Source: UBA6164 sp963979005 (lineage in GTDB: Bacteria; Patescibacteriota; Gracilibacteria; BD1-5; UBA6164). Taken from it: DNA of 64,000 nucleotides. Shown piece by piece: positions 1-11,691 of this stretch. Position 1 is the stretch's first letter, and the number at the start of each line of letters is the position of its first letter. Both the position numbers and the translations under genes were made by a program. Under the pieces are notes generated by a model. It saw only the letters and a list, made by a program, of their open reading frames with translations. It was not told where the DNA came from and ran no database searches. The DNA lies in NCBI GenBank assembly GCA_963979005.1, contig CAXBVF010000001.1, positions 3,591 to 67,590 on the forward strand, given 5' to 3'.

Positions 1-1665
1 GTTGGTTGAAATAACGAAACTGGTTCAAAAAATATGTGAATGATACAATACTGAGATGATATAGTATTGATTGATTGTTGAATACAATTTGCAGATAGTA
101 AGTTACCATGAGTAAGTTATTTAGTACCAGATGTATCATTTTTAACAAAATACAAAGATAAGATTAAATGATTAGTATTAACTCACTGACATTTAGACCA
201 TATAGGTACATTAAAACATGTATTACCGGCACTTGGTATGCCAACTCTATACTGAACTAAATTAACTCTATGATTAGCAAAAAAATGACTAGAAGAAGCT
301 TGATTAATAGCTGATACTAGATTTGTAGAAGTAGATGCTGGAAGTGATAAAAAAATAGATATTTGACCTTTTAAATTCGAATTTTTTAGAGTAAATCACT
401 CAATTCCAGATTGTGCATGATTATATATAGAATCTCCAGGTGGAGCTAAATTTATGCATACTTGAGATTTTAAAATTGATCATACTCCTGCTATTGATGA
501 ACCTGCAGATTTAGATAGGATAGAAAATATGTGAAAAAGAGGTATTACTCTACTTTTCTCTGATTCTACATGAGCTCCTAGAAAAGGATTTTCTAAATCA
601 GAAAAAGATGTGTGAGAAGCTCTTGATGATATAGTAAAAAATCATACAAAAGGTAGACTTATAATTGCTGCATTTTCTTCATGGATTTCTAGAGTACAAC
701 AACTTGTTGATAGTTGTGAAAAATATGATAAAACAATATTTTTGAGCGGTAGAAGTATGATAGAGAATGTTAACATAGCAAAAGAACTATGATACCTAAA
801 AATAAAACAAGGAGTTGTTAAAAAAATGACTCCAAAAAATACTCAATGAGTATTACCACACAAACAAGTTATTATTACTACATGAAGTCAATGAGAACAG
901 TTTTCTGCATTAGTTAGAATGGCTGAAGGGAAACATAATTCTGTTGAAATTGTACATGGGGATACTGTTATTTTTTCTTCAAGTGTTGTTCCATGAAATG
1001 AAAGATCAGTTGTTTGAATTATAAACAAACTTATAAAACTTTGAGCAAATGTACTTACTAAAGATGATGGAGAATTCCATACTTGAGGACATGCTTTTCA
1101 AGAAGAACAAAAAATAATGCTTCAATTATCAAATCCTAAATATTTTATGCCTGTATATGGTGATTTATATTTTAGAACAATACATAAAAATACAGCTGTA
1201 TCTACATGATTTAAATCTGATAATGTACTACTTTTAGATAACTGAAATATAGTCGACTTTGCACCAAATGGTACTGTATTTAAGTCAAAAATTAAGGCTC
1301 CTATTCAAGAAATAGTTGTTGATGGACGTGGTATGTGAATTTTAAATTCTCATGTAATGCAAGCAAGAGAAAAAATGATGGATTCATGAGTTTTGGTTGT
1401 TTCATATAGAGTAGATAAAAAAACAAAAGCTATCATGTGACATATTAGACTTGAAACTAGAGGTTTGGTGTATTTAGACGAAGTTAGATTTATTCATAGA
1501 ATGATTATTAAAAAAGCCCGTGATGTCTATGAAAATACAGTAAAAGATGTTCCAGATATGGAAGAAAAAGACTTATTAAAAATTGTAAGAACAGATTTAG
1601 AAAAATTCTTACTTCATAAATTAGATAGGGAACCAATGATTATACCAATGCTTACAGAAGTATAG
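1..1665 (+). CDS. rnj: Ribonuclease J, 5' end outside window
   Basis: Metallo-beta-lactamase/beta-CASP ribonuclease that matures and degrades RNA in the cytoplasm. The frame is open from base 1 and gives 554 residues before TAG, so only a short N-terminal piece is missing compared with the roughly 555-residue family. HGHLDH (HxHxDH zinc motif) lies at window residues 62-67, and its glycine is TGA. An HTGDF motif follows near residue 155. TGA recurs at glycine positions throughout. A hairpin follows about 25 nt after the stop, ending the transcript before a lone lipoprotein gene. Identification rests on the motif order and length. Confidence 0.93.
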
Positions 1666-1690
1666 TATTATAATAAAATATTTGAACATA

Positions 1691-1738
1691 AAAAAGAATA
1701 GGAATTAATTAATTTTAAGAACTATTCTTTTTATTATA
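1691..1738 (+). terminator. Intrinsic terminator after RNase J
   Basis: An 11-bp A/T-rich stem (1691-1701 with 1722-1732) runs into a T-rich tract. This all-AT style is typical of host terminators in the window. Confidence 0.7.
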
Positions 1739-1745
1739 TTAACTC

Positions 1746-1773
1746 TTGACAAATACTTTATTTAATTTATAAT
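1746..1773 (+). promoter_or_regulatory. Consensus promoter of the lipoprotein cassette
   Basis: TTGACA at 1746-1751, 16-bp spacer, TATAAT at 1768-1773. Both boxes are perfect consensus. An AGGAG Shine-Dalgarno follows at 1803-1807, 9 nt before the ATG at 1817. Confidence 0.75.
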
Positions 1774-1816
1774 AACATTGTCTTTTTTTTAAACAATCTT
1801 ACAGGAGAAAAAAATA

Positions 1817-2911
1817 ATGATTAGACAATTTGCAATAGCGGTAACTCTTCTTGGCTTACTTGTAGGCTGTGGAACAGATACTGAGTTTGTTGAGAAATCT
1901 CCAGAAAGCACTAGCTTCAAAATTAAAGCTATGGCTAATAATGACTTAACTTTTACTGGAGGGGCATTAGAATTTACAACAGAACAAGGGGTTCGCCATT
2001 TCGATGCTGATACTTACCTAAGGCCGCTGACGGAAACTGAAGTGGAGGAGGGAGTTGTAAATGTATATACCCCATATGGCTACGATTATGTAGTACTATG
2101 GGTATATGGATATGTTAATGATGGGTCATCATGGGGTGGAAGTTATACATTTTCGACTCCTCAGAAAATTCTTTATAATGAAGGTTCTGAGAATATCATA
2201 AATGTATATCCTACATATATTGATACATATGAAACATTAGCAGTAACAGATTCATATCCTGATGGTTGTACCGTCTGGACGCATGAAGATACCTTGATCA
2301 GAGGCAAAGAAAATAATGTGAAGTATTTTGCCGTATGTAATGAAGATAAAAGTGAAACTTTGAAGCGTGGTCTGAATACAGTCAATTTGCCTGGCACTCC
2401 GTCAGAAGATGGAGAAGTCGCTTTTGATGATGTGTCGGATGAATGTGATGAGGTTGAGCTTTTACTGGGTTGGTGTTCAGATTATGTCTTTTCCGATATA
2501 AATCTATATGATGTAAATGGTCGGAAGATAGAAAAATTATCTAAAACATTTTCTTTGTTAGATAAAGGCTCGCTGATTATTGAAGATGATTTTTTATTTT
2601 CAGATGCTGAGAGAGTTAATCTCTTGACGCTGTGTATTAATACACCTGACGAAGAAATTGATTCTATCAAGTTTCAAAGCTTAGCCGTTCCGACTGATTA
2701 TGATACTGATGTGTATAGGACTGTTAATACTTTTTATGATGATTTATCTGGAAATACTTGCCCTTATCTTGATAGTGGGATATTTATTCCAAAAAATAAT
2801 CAATTAATGGTTTCGTATAGTGTAGTAGGTTCTTCAGCATTTAATAATGTTGAGGCTACAATCGTTGAGGGATTTGGTAATACTAGCGGTTTTACAATCG
2901 TTGCTGAATAA
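1817..2911 (+). CDS. Foreign-style secreted lipoprotein of unknown function
   Basis: 364-residue protein that I do not recognise. The N-terminus is a lipoprotein signal: a short basic start, a hydrophobic core, and lipobox LVGC with the acceptor at Cys18. The rest is acidic, with scattered cysteines. It differs from its neighbours in three ways: no in-frame TGA (glycine is GGN only), Arg and Leu codons such as CGC and CTG that are rare in host genes, and a clear Shine-Dalgarno. With its own consensus promoter and a GC-containing terminator it forms a free-standing expression cassette. Import from a standard-code donor is inference; the reading frame is certain. Confidence 0.85.
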   Translation: MIRQFAIAVTLLGLLVGCGTDTEFVEKSPESTSFKIKAMANNDLTFTGGALEFTTEQGVRHFDADTYLRPLTETEVEEGVVNVYTPYGYDYVVLWVYGYVNDGSSWGGSYTFSTPQKILYNEGSENIINVYPTYIDTYETLAVTDSYPDGCTVWTHEDTLIRGKENNVKYFAVCNEDKSETLKRGLNTVNLPGTPSEDGEVAFDDVSDECDEVELLLGWCSDYVFSDINLYDVNGRKIEKLSKTFSLLDKGSLIIEDDFLFSDAERVNLLTLCINTPDEEIDSIKFQSLAVPTDYDTDVYRTVNTFYDDLSGNTCPYLDSGIFIPKNNQLMVSYSVVGSSAFNNVEATIVEGFGNTSGFTIVAE

Positions 2912-2927
2912 ATGAAATGAGGAATAC

Positions 2928-2960
2928 AAGAGGATGCAATAAAGCATCCTCTTAATTTTT
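2928..2960 (+). terminator. Strong terminator of the lipoprotein cassette
   Basis: A perfect 10-bp stem (AAGAGGATGC with its complement, 2928-2937 and 2944-2953), a 6-nt loop and a following T tract. It is more GC-rich than most host terminators here. Confidence 0.85.
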
Positions 2961-2980
2961 TGTCTAAAAAATATTATATA

Positions 2981-3008
2981 TTGACTTTATTATAATTTTA
3001 TATATAAC
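2981..3008 (+). promoter_or_regulatory. Promoter for the exported protein at 3045
   Basis: TTGACT (2981-2986), 16-bp spacer, TATAAC (3003-3008); the start codon is 37 nt downstream. Confidence 0.55.
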
Positions 3009-3044
3009 TTAGATAATATTTTTACTATCATAATAAAACAAAAA

Positions 3045-4580
3045 ATGTCAATAAAGAGTAATTTACTTTCTGCTTGATTATGAGCATCAATGGCTCTGTC
3101 TAATGTTTCTGCAGATACTTCGTTTTCAAATAATACAATAGATTTAATAAATAATACATGTGATTGAATATGTATTACTTTGAATAATACTAGTGAAGAA
3201 AATAAAATATCAGAAATAATTGTACAGGATAGATTTAATTCTCCTATTTTACAATTAGTTGATGATGAAAATGGTTTAATATGAGTATTAGCACTTACTT
3301 GATCTATAGATGCTTTTGAAACACTAGCATCAGCAGATGATTGAGATGATGATTTAAATGACGATACTGTATATATAGTTAGTACAACCAACCTTCTTAC
3401 TAATAATATAGTTATGTTAGAGGCTGGTGATGGAAATAATTATGCAATTGATGTTGTAGATTATTTTTATTGACAAGATTTTAAACAAATTTTAGCTGCT
3501 CATCAAAGATTCTCTAATTCTACTTGATTTGGAAATAATATTTTATCTTGGGATTGAGAAAATCTTATGTTGAATATTGAAGGAAATAATTTTAGTAAAA
3601 AAGATATAGAAACATTAAGAATAGTATCAATAGGAGATATTGACTCAAAAAATGTATCTTTACAAAATATTGATTTACAAAAAATAGTATCAAAAGGGAT
3701 AAGTGCTAATATAAATTTATGAAATTTAGATAATTCATTTATAGTATCAGCTTGAAATTGATTTAATTCTTTGGATTTAGAGTTTTGAGATAGCTTATCA
3801 GAAAGAGATTGATATAATTTTGAATACGCATCAGCTAAATTTAGAAACTTATTTAATGCAAGTGATAATATGTCTCAGTTTTCATTTACTTGAAAATTCA
3901 CAAGCCTAAAAAGTATAAGCATGAGTGATTCAGCTGTTGATAAAGAATATACAGGTCTTAGTTGAGAAGTTTGATATTGAATAAAAAGTGAATTATCGGA
4001 AAATTTTACTTGATGAATTTGAGCTTCACTTCAATTTGCTAGACTATTTTGAGAGTGAGATGAAGAATTTGTAGATAATCAATATTGAAATGCTGCAACT
4101 ACCTTCAAACTAGAACATAAAAATTGACTTAGCTGATATGCTACTTTTTGAATAGAGTGATGACCTGACAATGTTGATTTAAATCCTTATTATTGATTAA
4201 ATGAAACAGGAGATTTGGTCCAAATATCGAATGATGATTTTGATAATGAAATAGCTATTTATAATACTAGTGAATTTTGATTATCATATAAATTTATTAA
4301 TAAATCTGGATTCTCATGATCTTTAGTTATAAATACATGAAATAATGCATGGGATACTTATAATACTGTTGGATGATCAGTACAAAAATGAAAATTTTAT
4401 TTAGATTTTAATGTATTGGATATAAAAGAAGATTTAAATAAAATAGCTAACACAAGAGAAATTTGATTAACAACATCATATTTTTGGAAAAATGCAAAAC
4501 TAGCTATAGCCTTAAATAAGGATAAAAGCGACTATCATGAAGACTTAAATATTACCTGAAATGTATATATAAATTTTTAA
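3045..4580 (+). CDS. Exported protein, beta-barrel-like C-terminal half
   Basis: 511-residue unknown protein readable only with TGA as Gly. It has a probable Sec signal peptide (MSIKSNLLSAGLG..., likely cleavage after SNVSA near residue 23). The second half alternates short amphipathic, aromatic and Gly/Asn-rich segments, and the protein ends in VYINF with a terminal Phe. That pattern resembles outer-membrane beta-barrel strands and their C-terminal signature, which would be surprising in an organism expected to lack an outer membrane. Barrel topology is inference; export is well supported. It precedes a giant adhesin gene by 72 nt. Confidence 0.8.
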
Positions 4581-4652
4581 TTAAAAAAACTTTTGCATTT
4601 TTTTTTATATATATAGTATGTATATACTTTATATAAATTAAACTTAATTATC

Positions 4653-7600
4653 ATGCAAAAATTTAATATGTCTAAATGAGTTAAATTGTTAATAACCACA
4701 TTATTAATAGTAGTTTGAGTTAATAATGTTAATGCGACTTACATACAAAATCCTGATGGAATTTGATGAAATGAACTAAGATTATGGTTAGAATCTACTT
4801 CGTGAGTTACTGGTAATACAGATTGAGCTAAAATTAGTCTTTGGACTGATAAGTCATGAAATGGTTTTGATGTATCTCAAGACCAATTTATTAGTCAACC
4901 TACATATAGTGATAATACTACTTCAAATATAAATTTTTTACCAGTTGTTTCTTTTCCTACTAGTATTTTTACATACCTAGATTTTCATACAGGTTTTGAT
5001 GTAAATTGGAACAATGATTATACATTAACTGCTGTTCTTAGAAATAATACATTTTCATGATGAACATTTGTTGAAACAATAACTTATGATGAGGCATTAA
5101 ACTTAACTAAAACTTATTATAATTGAGTTAATCAATCATATGACCCAACAGCAACTTGATCAATAAACATTGGTGATTTTACGTCATCATGAACTTTTGC
5201 TGTATGATGATATGGTTATGAATTTGACCTAGCTGAAGTACTTGTGTATAATAAGGAATTACCAATAGAGGATATTCAAGTATTAGAATCATATTTAGCA
5301 CTTAAATATTGAGTTGCTTTTGAATGAAATGAATCTCTATCTCATGATTATTATGATTCAAATAAAAATATAATTTGAGTTCTACATAGTAATACGGGTT
5401 TATGAACTACATCTAATTATTATTCATATTGATATTATGATACTAATTGAACTTATAGATACTCTACTCGCTATTTTTCTTTTAATACTACATGAATTGT
5501 TAGAGATGACGCTTTATGATTAAATGTAACAAAATCAAAAAATCAAAACTATGGTTACTGACTTGTAACAATAGAGAAAACTAATGCTTTAAATAATATG
5601 GAGCATTTACTTATATCTGATACTTGGTCATCAGTGGATTGGGATTTATTTGACGCACCTGTTTGATATAGTCTAGTCTCTAGAAGATGGTCTACTCAAT
5701 GAACAAGTGATAACATAAAGCTTACTTTTGATGTGGATAATTTAGCTTTAAATATTCCAGCTCCAGTTGATGGTTCTAGTAATTATTATTTTATATATGA
5801 TGCAGATTTAGATTGATTACTAGCTGATGAGTCACCACTTCCAATGTCTAATGACTGATGAGGAAATTATAGTATATCATGATTAAGTTTATCAGATAGA
5901 CAAGATTTTACTATTGCTAGTTTATGAGAGTATAATTTTGCACCTAGAGTTATAAAAATAGATGATAGTAAATATTCTGATAGAATAGAACTTAATACTC
6001 TTACATGATCTGTTATTTGAAATTTATCTGTAGTAGATGAAAATTCTTTGGATACACATACTTATGCTTTGGTGGCTTGAACGGGTTCTGAAGATAATGC
6101 CTTTTTCTCTATTAGTTGAAATAGCTTAAGTGTAAATTTTTCTGCAGATTATGCTAATCCATTGGATGCTAACCTAAATAATGTATATAATATATTAGTT
6201 GAAGTTACTGATAATTGAGGTTTAACTTATCAAGATACTTTCTATATATATGTAAATCAAGGATATGCTCCTACTGACCTAACTATTGATGGTTTTGATG
6301 CTTTACATATAGATGAAAATAATTCATTATATTCTAATATTTGAACTCTTATTGCTACAGACCCTGATACTTCAGATACTCATTATTTCAACTTAGTAAC
6401 TTGAACATGAGATGAAGATAATAATTTATTTTATGTAGATTATTGACCATGGTTAGAAACACAATTTGTAGCTGACTATGAAGTTCCTCAAGATGCTAAC
6501 GGTGATAATACTTATAATATACGTGTTGAAACAACTGATGCAGAATGAAATAAATTTTCAAAAGCACTTACTATTGTTGTAGATAATGTTAACGAAACTA
6601 ATGTTGCCCCTACAAATATATTAATTAATGGTTGAAGTTCTCCAACTATTGATGAGAATGAAGTAAATTGATTTGTATTTTGAAACTTATCAACTACAGA
6701 TGCAAATACCTGAGATACACATAGTTATACATTAACATGATGAATAGGTTCTGATGATAATTGAGCAGTTACAATTTCTTGAACATCAGTATCACTAAAT
6801 ACTAGTCATGATTATGAAAATCCTGCAGATGCTGGTGCTGATAATATGTATGCTTTTAGAGTAAGTACTACAGATGCATTATGATTGACTTTTGAAAAAG
6901 CTTTTATTCTTAGTGTAAATGATGTTGCTGAGAGTAGTTCTCCTTATAATTTACAATTAAATTGATGAATTAGTGTTACAATTGATGAAAATACTCCATC
7001 TTGAACTAATATTTGAGCATTTACGAGTGATGATTTAAATGTTTGAGATGTACATACTTATTCTATAGTTGCTTGAACGTGAGATGAAGATAATGGATTA
7101 TTCATTTTATCTTGAAATAATCTTCAACTTGCTTTTACTCCTGATTTTGAAATTGAGGCTGATGCCAATGTTGATAATACTTATAATATTAGAGTTAGAG
7201 CAACTGATAGTGATTCACTAACTACAGAAGCGGCATTTACTGTTGTTATTAATGATGTTAATGAGGCTATTAATAATGCTCCAACTGATATAAAAATCAA
7301 TAATTTAGATACAATAAGTATTGATGAGAATATAACTAGTTGAACTAATATTTGAACTGTTTCAGTAATTGATCCTGATATTTGAAACACACATACTTAT
7401 ACTTTAGTTAATTGAATTTGAGATGAAGATAATTCTAATTTTACTTTAGTAGCTACTACTCTTTCTTTAGCAATAACTCCTGATTTTGAAAATCCTGTAG
7501 ATGCTAATAATAATAATGTTCATAGAATTAGACTTAGAGTTACTGATAATTTTTGATTAAGTTTTGAAAAAACTTTCAATATAACTGTTAATGATATATT

Positions 7601-9068
7601 TGAAAATACTGCTCCAAGTGATTTAAAAATAGCTGGTTTAGATGCAATAGATATAGCTGAAAATACTTCTACATGAGCTAATGTATGAGCACTTTCGAAT
7701 ACTGATATAGATAATTCAGATACTCATACTTATTCCTTAGCAGTTTGAGCTTGAGATACTGATAATGGTCTTTTTAGAACTCATCTTGGTTCATTATTTA
7801 TGGATTTTAAACCAGATTTTGAAAATCCAGTTGATACAGGTACAAACAACCAATATAATATTAGATTAAAAGTTACTGATAATAGTTGAGCAATTTTTGA
7901 AAAAGCATTTATTATATCTATTACTGATGTTTTTGAAAATACAGTGCCTACAGATACTAAAATAAATTCATTAAATGCAATTTCTGTAAATGAAAACATT
8001 ACTTCATGATCTAATATATGAACATTATCAGTAGTTGATGGTGATATTTGAGACACATATACTTATTCATTATTAGCTTGAACTTGAGATGAAGATAATA
8101 CACGTTTTACTATATCTTGAAATAGTCTTAGACTTGCATTTACACCAAACTTTGAATCTCCTATAGATTCTAATGCTAATAATATATATAATATAAGAAT
8201 TAGAGTTACTGATAGTGGATGACTTACATTTGATAAAGCATTTACAGTTACTGTATTAGATGTAAATGAAACAGTTGTTACTAGTAGTTGAGGTGGATGA
8301 TCATCATGATGAGGTGGATGAGGTTGAGCAAAAGTATGTAGACAAGTTGAATTAGTTTGTAGAACAGCTCGTGCTACTTCTACTAGATATAGAGTATATA
8401 GAGTAGAGTGAGCTTCTTGTTTAGCTGATTCTCTTTGAGATACTTGTGATCCTAAAACTTTTTGAACTGCAGATGCAGTTAAAGTTTCAAAAATAGCATT
8501 ATATGTTTCTAAAAGTGAAAAAATTAATGAAATTGCAGTTAAGGTTGATGATATGATTAAAAAAGCTAAAAAACAAGCTGACGATGATATTATTATTATG
8601 AGAAATGATGTAGTAAAAATAATCGAAGAGTATTTAGAAATATTAAAAACTAAAAATAAAGCAAAAATTGCTAGTGCTAAAGAAAATCTAATAACAGAAT
8701 TTAAAAAGTTTTTAGTTGAAGTTAAAAAGAAAAAAATTGTAATTGTAAAAGCTCCTAAACCTGTTGAAAAAACGGAAGACGAAGGAGTTGTAAAAGAAGA
8801 ATGAGAGGAAGATGAAAGCTGAAAATATGTATCTCCTAATGATAGAATTAATGGTGTATGAGATAAACTAGATACACTTATTAAAGCAAAGAAGAAAGCT
8901 AATACTTGAACTATATTAGAAATGAGAAACTGACTGATGAAAGATTTAGAAGCTTATATGGTTTTATTACAAAGTAAAATCTCTGCTAGAACTAAAGCTA
9001 TTCAGATAAAAATTTCTAAAAGAAATCTTATAAAAAAGATAAGAGCTTTTATGGCAGAAATTAAATAA
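4653..9068 (+). CDS. Giant cadherin-like repeat adhesin with LamG-like N-terminus
   Basis: 1471-residue cell-surface protein, glycine largely encoded by TGA. Order: signal peptide (cleavage near VNA, residue 31); a concanavalin A/LamG-like region (LWTDKSGNGFDV near residue 65, ESYLALKYG near 215, typical of large surface proteins); seven cadherin-like repeats of about 111 residues (roughly 430-1207) with TIDEN and DTHTY-type motifs and acidic D/N clusters suited to calcium binding; a Gly/Ser-rich linker near 1213; and a Lys/Glu-rich, probably coiled-coil C-terminus. Likely role: attachment to host cells, by inference. No LPXTG motif or C-terminal membrane anchor was seen. Terminator follows. 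Confidence 0.88.
5938..8275 (+). repeat. Seven tandem cadherin-like coding repeats
   Basis: Repeat units begin near 5938, 6268, 6604, 6938, 7279, 7612 and 7948. Each is about 330 nt and shares an AP(T/S)-start, an IDEN motif, a GTGDEDN-like motif and a closing DV/NE segment. The copies diverge in nucleotide sequence, so the array is old rather than a recent slippage product. Confidence 0.85.
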
Positions 9069-9072
9069 TAAG

Positions 9073-9106
9073 AAAAACTCTTTAGAATTTCTAAAGAGTT
9101 TTTTTA
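9073..9106 (+). terminator. Terminator after the adhesin gene
   Basis: A 13-bp stem (AAAAACTCTTTAG and its complement), 5-nt loop and T tract. Confidence 0.85.
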
Positions 9107-9155
9107 GTGTATTATTAGTAATATTTAATCAGTAAGTATTTAAATTAGATATTTC

Positions 9156-9183
9156 TTTACAAAATCAAAAAACTGCTTAAAAT
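9156..9183 (+). promoter_or_regulatory. Promoter for lipoprotein-pyrH
   Basis: TTTACA (9156-9161), 16-bp spacer, TAAAAT (9178-9183). The boxes are weaker than others, but the spacing matches. Confidence 0.4.
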
Positions 9184-9221
9184 GTATATCTAAATATTTT
9201 AAATTATTAATTTAAAAAAAT

Positions 9222-10253
9222 ATGAAAAAAACAATAAATATCTTGTTAGTAATGCTAATCACTTTTCTTTTGTCGTCATGTGTAACTTCGCAAACAGATG
9301 TTAATCAAGCTAAACATGAGTTATGAATTATTGAATTAGAAGAAGATACTATCGATTCTTGAACTAATATTGATATGGAAATTGAAAAAGCTAAAGATGA
9401 AATAATTCAAGTCGATGAAATGTGAGAAGAAAAAAAAGAGGAAATTAAAAAATTTGAAATTATATCATTAACTGATGATCAATTTTTAGAATTTGATGAT
9501 CTAACTAATGAAAATTTTCTTGATAGTGAGGTTGAAATTAAATGAAAAACTCTAGCTATTGTTGATAAAATAATAGTGACTTTTGTTAATGAAACGTCTG
9601 ATTTTCCAGTTGATACTTATACTTTAAAACAATTTAGTTCATGAGACGAATCTTTTTTATATAGAGCTTTCTCTAGATATGAAACGTTAGATTATGGTAA
9701 AAATGTGTATGTATTTGAGGCACATTCATGAGTTAATGTAACTAAATTACAAATTATATTAAATGTAATTAAAGAAGAAGAAAAAGAAATTTCTGAAAAA
9801 GTAGAGGAAATATTTGAAGATGTTTCTTTAGATACGCTACCAGTGTCTTCTACTTTTTGAAATCCTACCTATTTATGAAGTGGGAAAGTATCGTATTCTG
9901 ATCTAAAATGATTAGAAATTAAAAGAGATGTAAATTCAGATTTAACTTGTGATAATTTAACAAGTATTTTAGCTGATAAGTTAAATGGGTGGTTTTTTTG
10001 GAACACATGTCGTCCTATAGAAGCTGATGAGGGTATAAGTTTTTTTGTTATTAGATTAGATGGAGAAGATTATATATACGAAAAACATTATTATCTTTCT
10101 TATGAATGAATATATTGAGTACAAGAGTTAGAAACATGAACTTGAGTAACGGCTGATAATATATGAGAAAAAAATAGTGAGTTAAAGGAATGAAATAAAG
10201 ATTTTTCTATTTTAAATGTGAGTGATGATTTATTTATACAAATTTTAAAATAA
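9222..10253 (+). CDS. Lipoprotein of unknown function
   Basis: 343-residue protein with a lipoprotein signal (lipobox LSSC, acceptor Cys20) followed by a long Glu/Lys-rich stretch (about residues 30-80). The mainly beta C-terminal part holds Cys residues near 245 and 262. No family recognised. Unlike the lipoprotein at 1817 it uses TGA-Gly freely and has no Shine-Dalgarno, so it looks native. It is followed by pyrH after 16 nt and may be co-transcribed with it. Confidence 0.8.
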
Positions 10254-10269
10254 TAATTAAACTATAAAT

Positions 10270-10968
10270 ATGAGAGTATTATTAAAAGTATCAGGGGAAG
10301 CATTATCTGGGGAAGAAGAGAAATGATTAGATTTTGTAATTCTAGATGAAGTATGAGAGCTTATAAAAAATTTAGTTATTCATAATATAGAGGTATGAAT
10401 AGTTATTTGAGCCTGAAACTTTATTAGATGAGCTGAAATAGAAAAAATAAATATAGATAGATGTAATGCTGATAATATGTGAATGTTAGCTACAAATATT
10501 AATTCTATAGCTTTGTCTGATGTTCTTACTAGAAAGAACCTTGATGTAAAAGTTTTGAACTCTTTTTGAATAGATTGAATTGCTGAGAGATTTAATAAAC
10601 CAAAGGCATTAAAAGATTTATCTAAATGAAAAGTTTTAATATTTTCTGGATGAACCTGAAATCCTTATTTCACTACTGATACAGCTTGAGTTTTAAGAGC
10701 CTTAGAAATAAACGCAGATCTAATGATAAAAGCTACAATGGTAGATTGAGTTTATGATAGGGATCCATTAAAATATCATGACGCAGAATTTATAAAAAAT
10801 GCTACTTATGATGAAGTTTTAGCTAAAAATTTAAAAGTAATGGATATGACTGCTGTATCAATGGCAAAGGAGAATAATCTTACATTAAAAGTGGTTAGTC
10901 TTTACAAAAGTGAATCAATATTGAGGGCTATTTTATGAAATGATGAATGAAGTACTATTAGTTGATAA
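10270..10968 (+). CDS. pyrH: UMP kinase
   Basis: 232 residues, usual length. Phosphorylates UMP to UDP in pyrimidine nucleotide synthesis and belongs to the amino-acid-kinase fold. Visible motifs: LLKVSGEAL at the N-terminus, VIGAGNFIRG near residue 57, NADNMGMLAT near 75, SGGTGNPYFTTD near 125 and TMVDGVYDRDP near 157. Several of these invariant glycines are TGA. The gene sits 16 nt after a lipoprotein gene and ends upstream of the rpmH promoter. Confidence 0.95.
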
Positions 10969-10975
10969 AAATCTT

Positions 10976-11003
10976 TTGACAAATCCTATCTTATCGATAT
11001 GAT
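10976..11003 (+). promoter_or_regulatory. Promoter of rpmH-rnpA-yidC
   Basis: TTGACA (10976-10981), 16-bp spacer, TATGAT (10998-11003), about 80 nt before rpmH. Confidence 0.65.
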
Positions 11004-11084
11004 ATGCCAGCAATTTTTAGAAGATTATATACACCTTTTAAAAGTTAAATCAAATTAATTTAAATTAATATATAAAAAATCAAA

Positions 11085-11330
11085 ATGTTAGGAAAATTAA
11101 AGAAAAGAAAAAGACTTAGAGTTCATGGTTTCCTTAAAAGAAGTTCATCTGTTTGAGGTAGAAATGTATTAAAAAACAGAAGAAGAAAAGGTAGACATCA
11201 ATTAACTGTGTCTTATCCAAAAAGATATCAAGAAATTAATGGTAAACCAAAAATGCATATTATTGCATGAGGAACTGCAAGAAAATCACCTTTTGATGGA
11301 AAAGGGAATTATATTGTTAGAAAAAAATAA
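11085..11330 (+). CDS. rpmH: 50S ribosomal protein L34 with C-terminal extension
   Basis: The first roughly 45 residues match L34 (basic start, HGFLKRSSSVGGRNVLKNRRRKGR core). The protein is 81 residues, so about 36 extra residues follow the normal C-terminus (ending in IVRKK). L34 is usually 44-47 residues. The gene order rpmH-rnpA-yidC is the classic arrangement near bacterial origins and supports the call. The extension is part of the same frame, with a clean TAA stop. Confidence 0.9.
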
Positions 11331-11348
11331 TAACAAACATAGAAAATC

Positions 11349-11687
11349 GTGATTTCAAAAAGAAATAGATTATCAGAAAGAGAAGTAAAAAAGGTTTTGA
11401 CTAGGTGAAAACCTTTTTTTTCTTATTGAATTGTTTTAAATTACATGAAAAATAAGCTTAATTACAATAGATATGCTATAGTAATATGATGAAAATCAGT
11501 TAATACTAATGTGTCTAGGAACTTTTTTAGAAGAACTTATTACGATATTGTTTCTGATAATTTAGAATCCAAGAATTGAATTGATTTTGTTTTTGTAGTT
11601 AAAAAGCAAACGAAATTGGACAAAAAGGATGAAAATAGTATAAATTCATTTAAGAAAGATATTAAATTTTTATTAAATAAAATATAG
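11349..11687 (+). CDS. rnpA: Ribonuclease P protein component
   Basis: 112 residues. Protein subunit of RNase P, which removes 5' leaders from pre-tRNAs. The signature RNR-like segment is seen as VSRNFFRRTYYD near residue 62, preceded by NRYAIVIGGKS. The start is taken as GTG at 11349; no ATG lies near the expected N-terminus (the first in-frame ATG is at residue 33, inside the domain). It lies 18 nt after rpmH and 4 nt before yidC in one operon. Confidence 0.88.
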
Positions 11688-11691
11688 GAGG

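Noticed and set aside
2990..3391. Antisense open frames opposite real genes (for example 2990-3391, 7181-7390, 20591-20917, 28230-28553, 31783-32142, 57832-58209)
   Set aside because: They lie opposite well-supported genes, have low-complexity Ser/Ile/Phe-rich composition and no start signals.
11686..11691. AGGAGG in front of yidC as a Shine-Dalgarno
   Set aside because: It directly touches the ATG and includes the rnpA stop codon, leaving no spacing. Other host genes show no such site.
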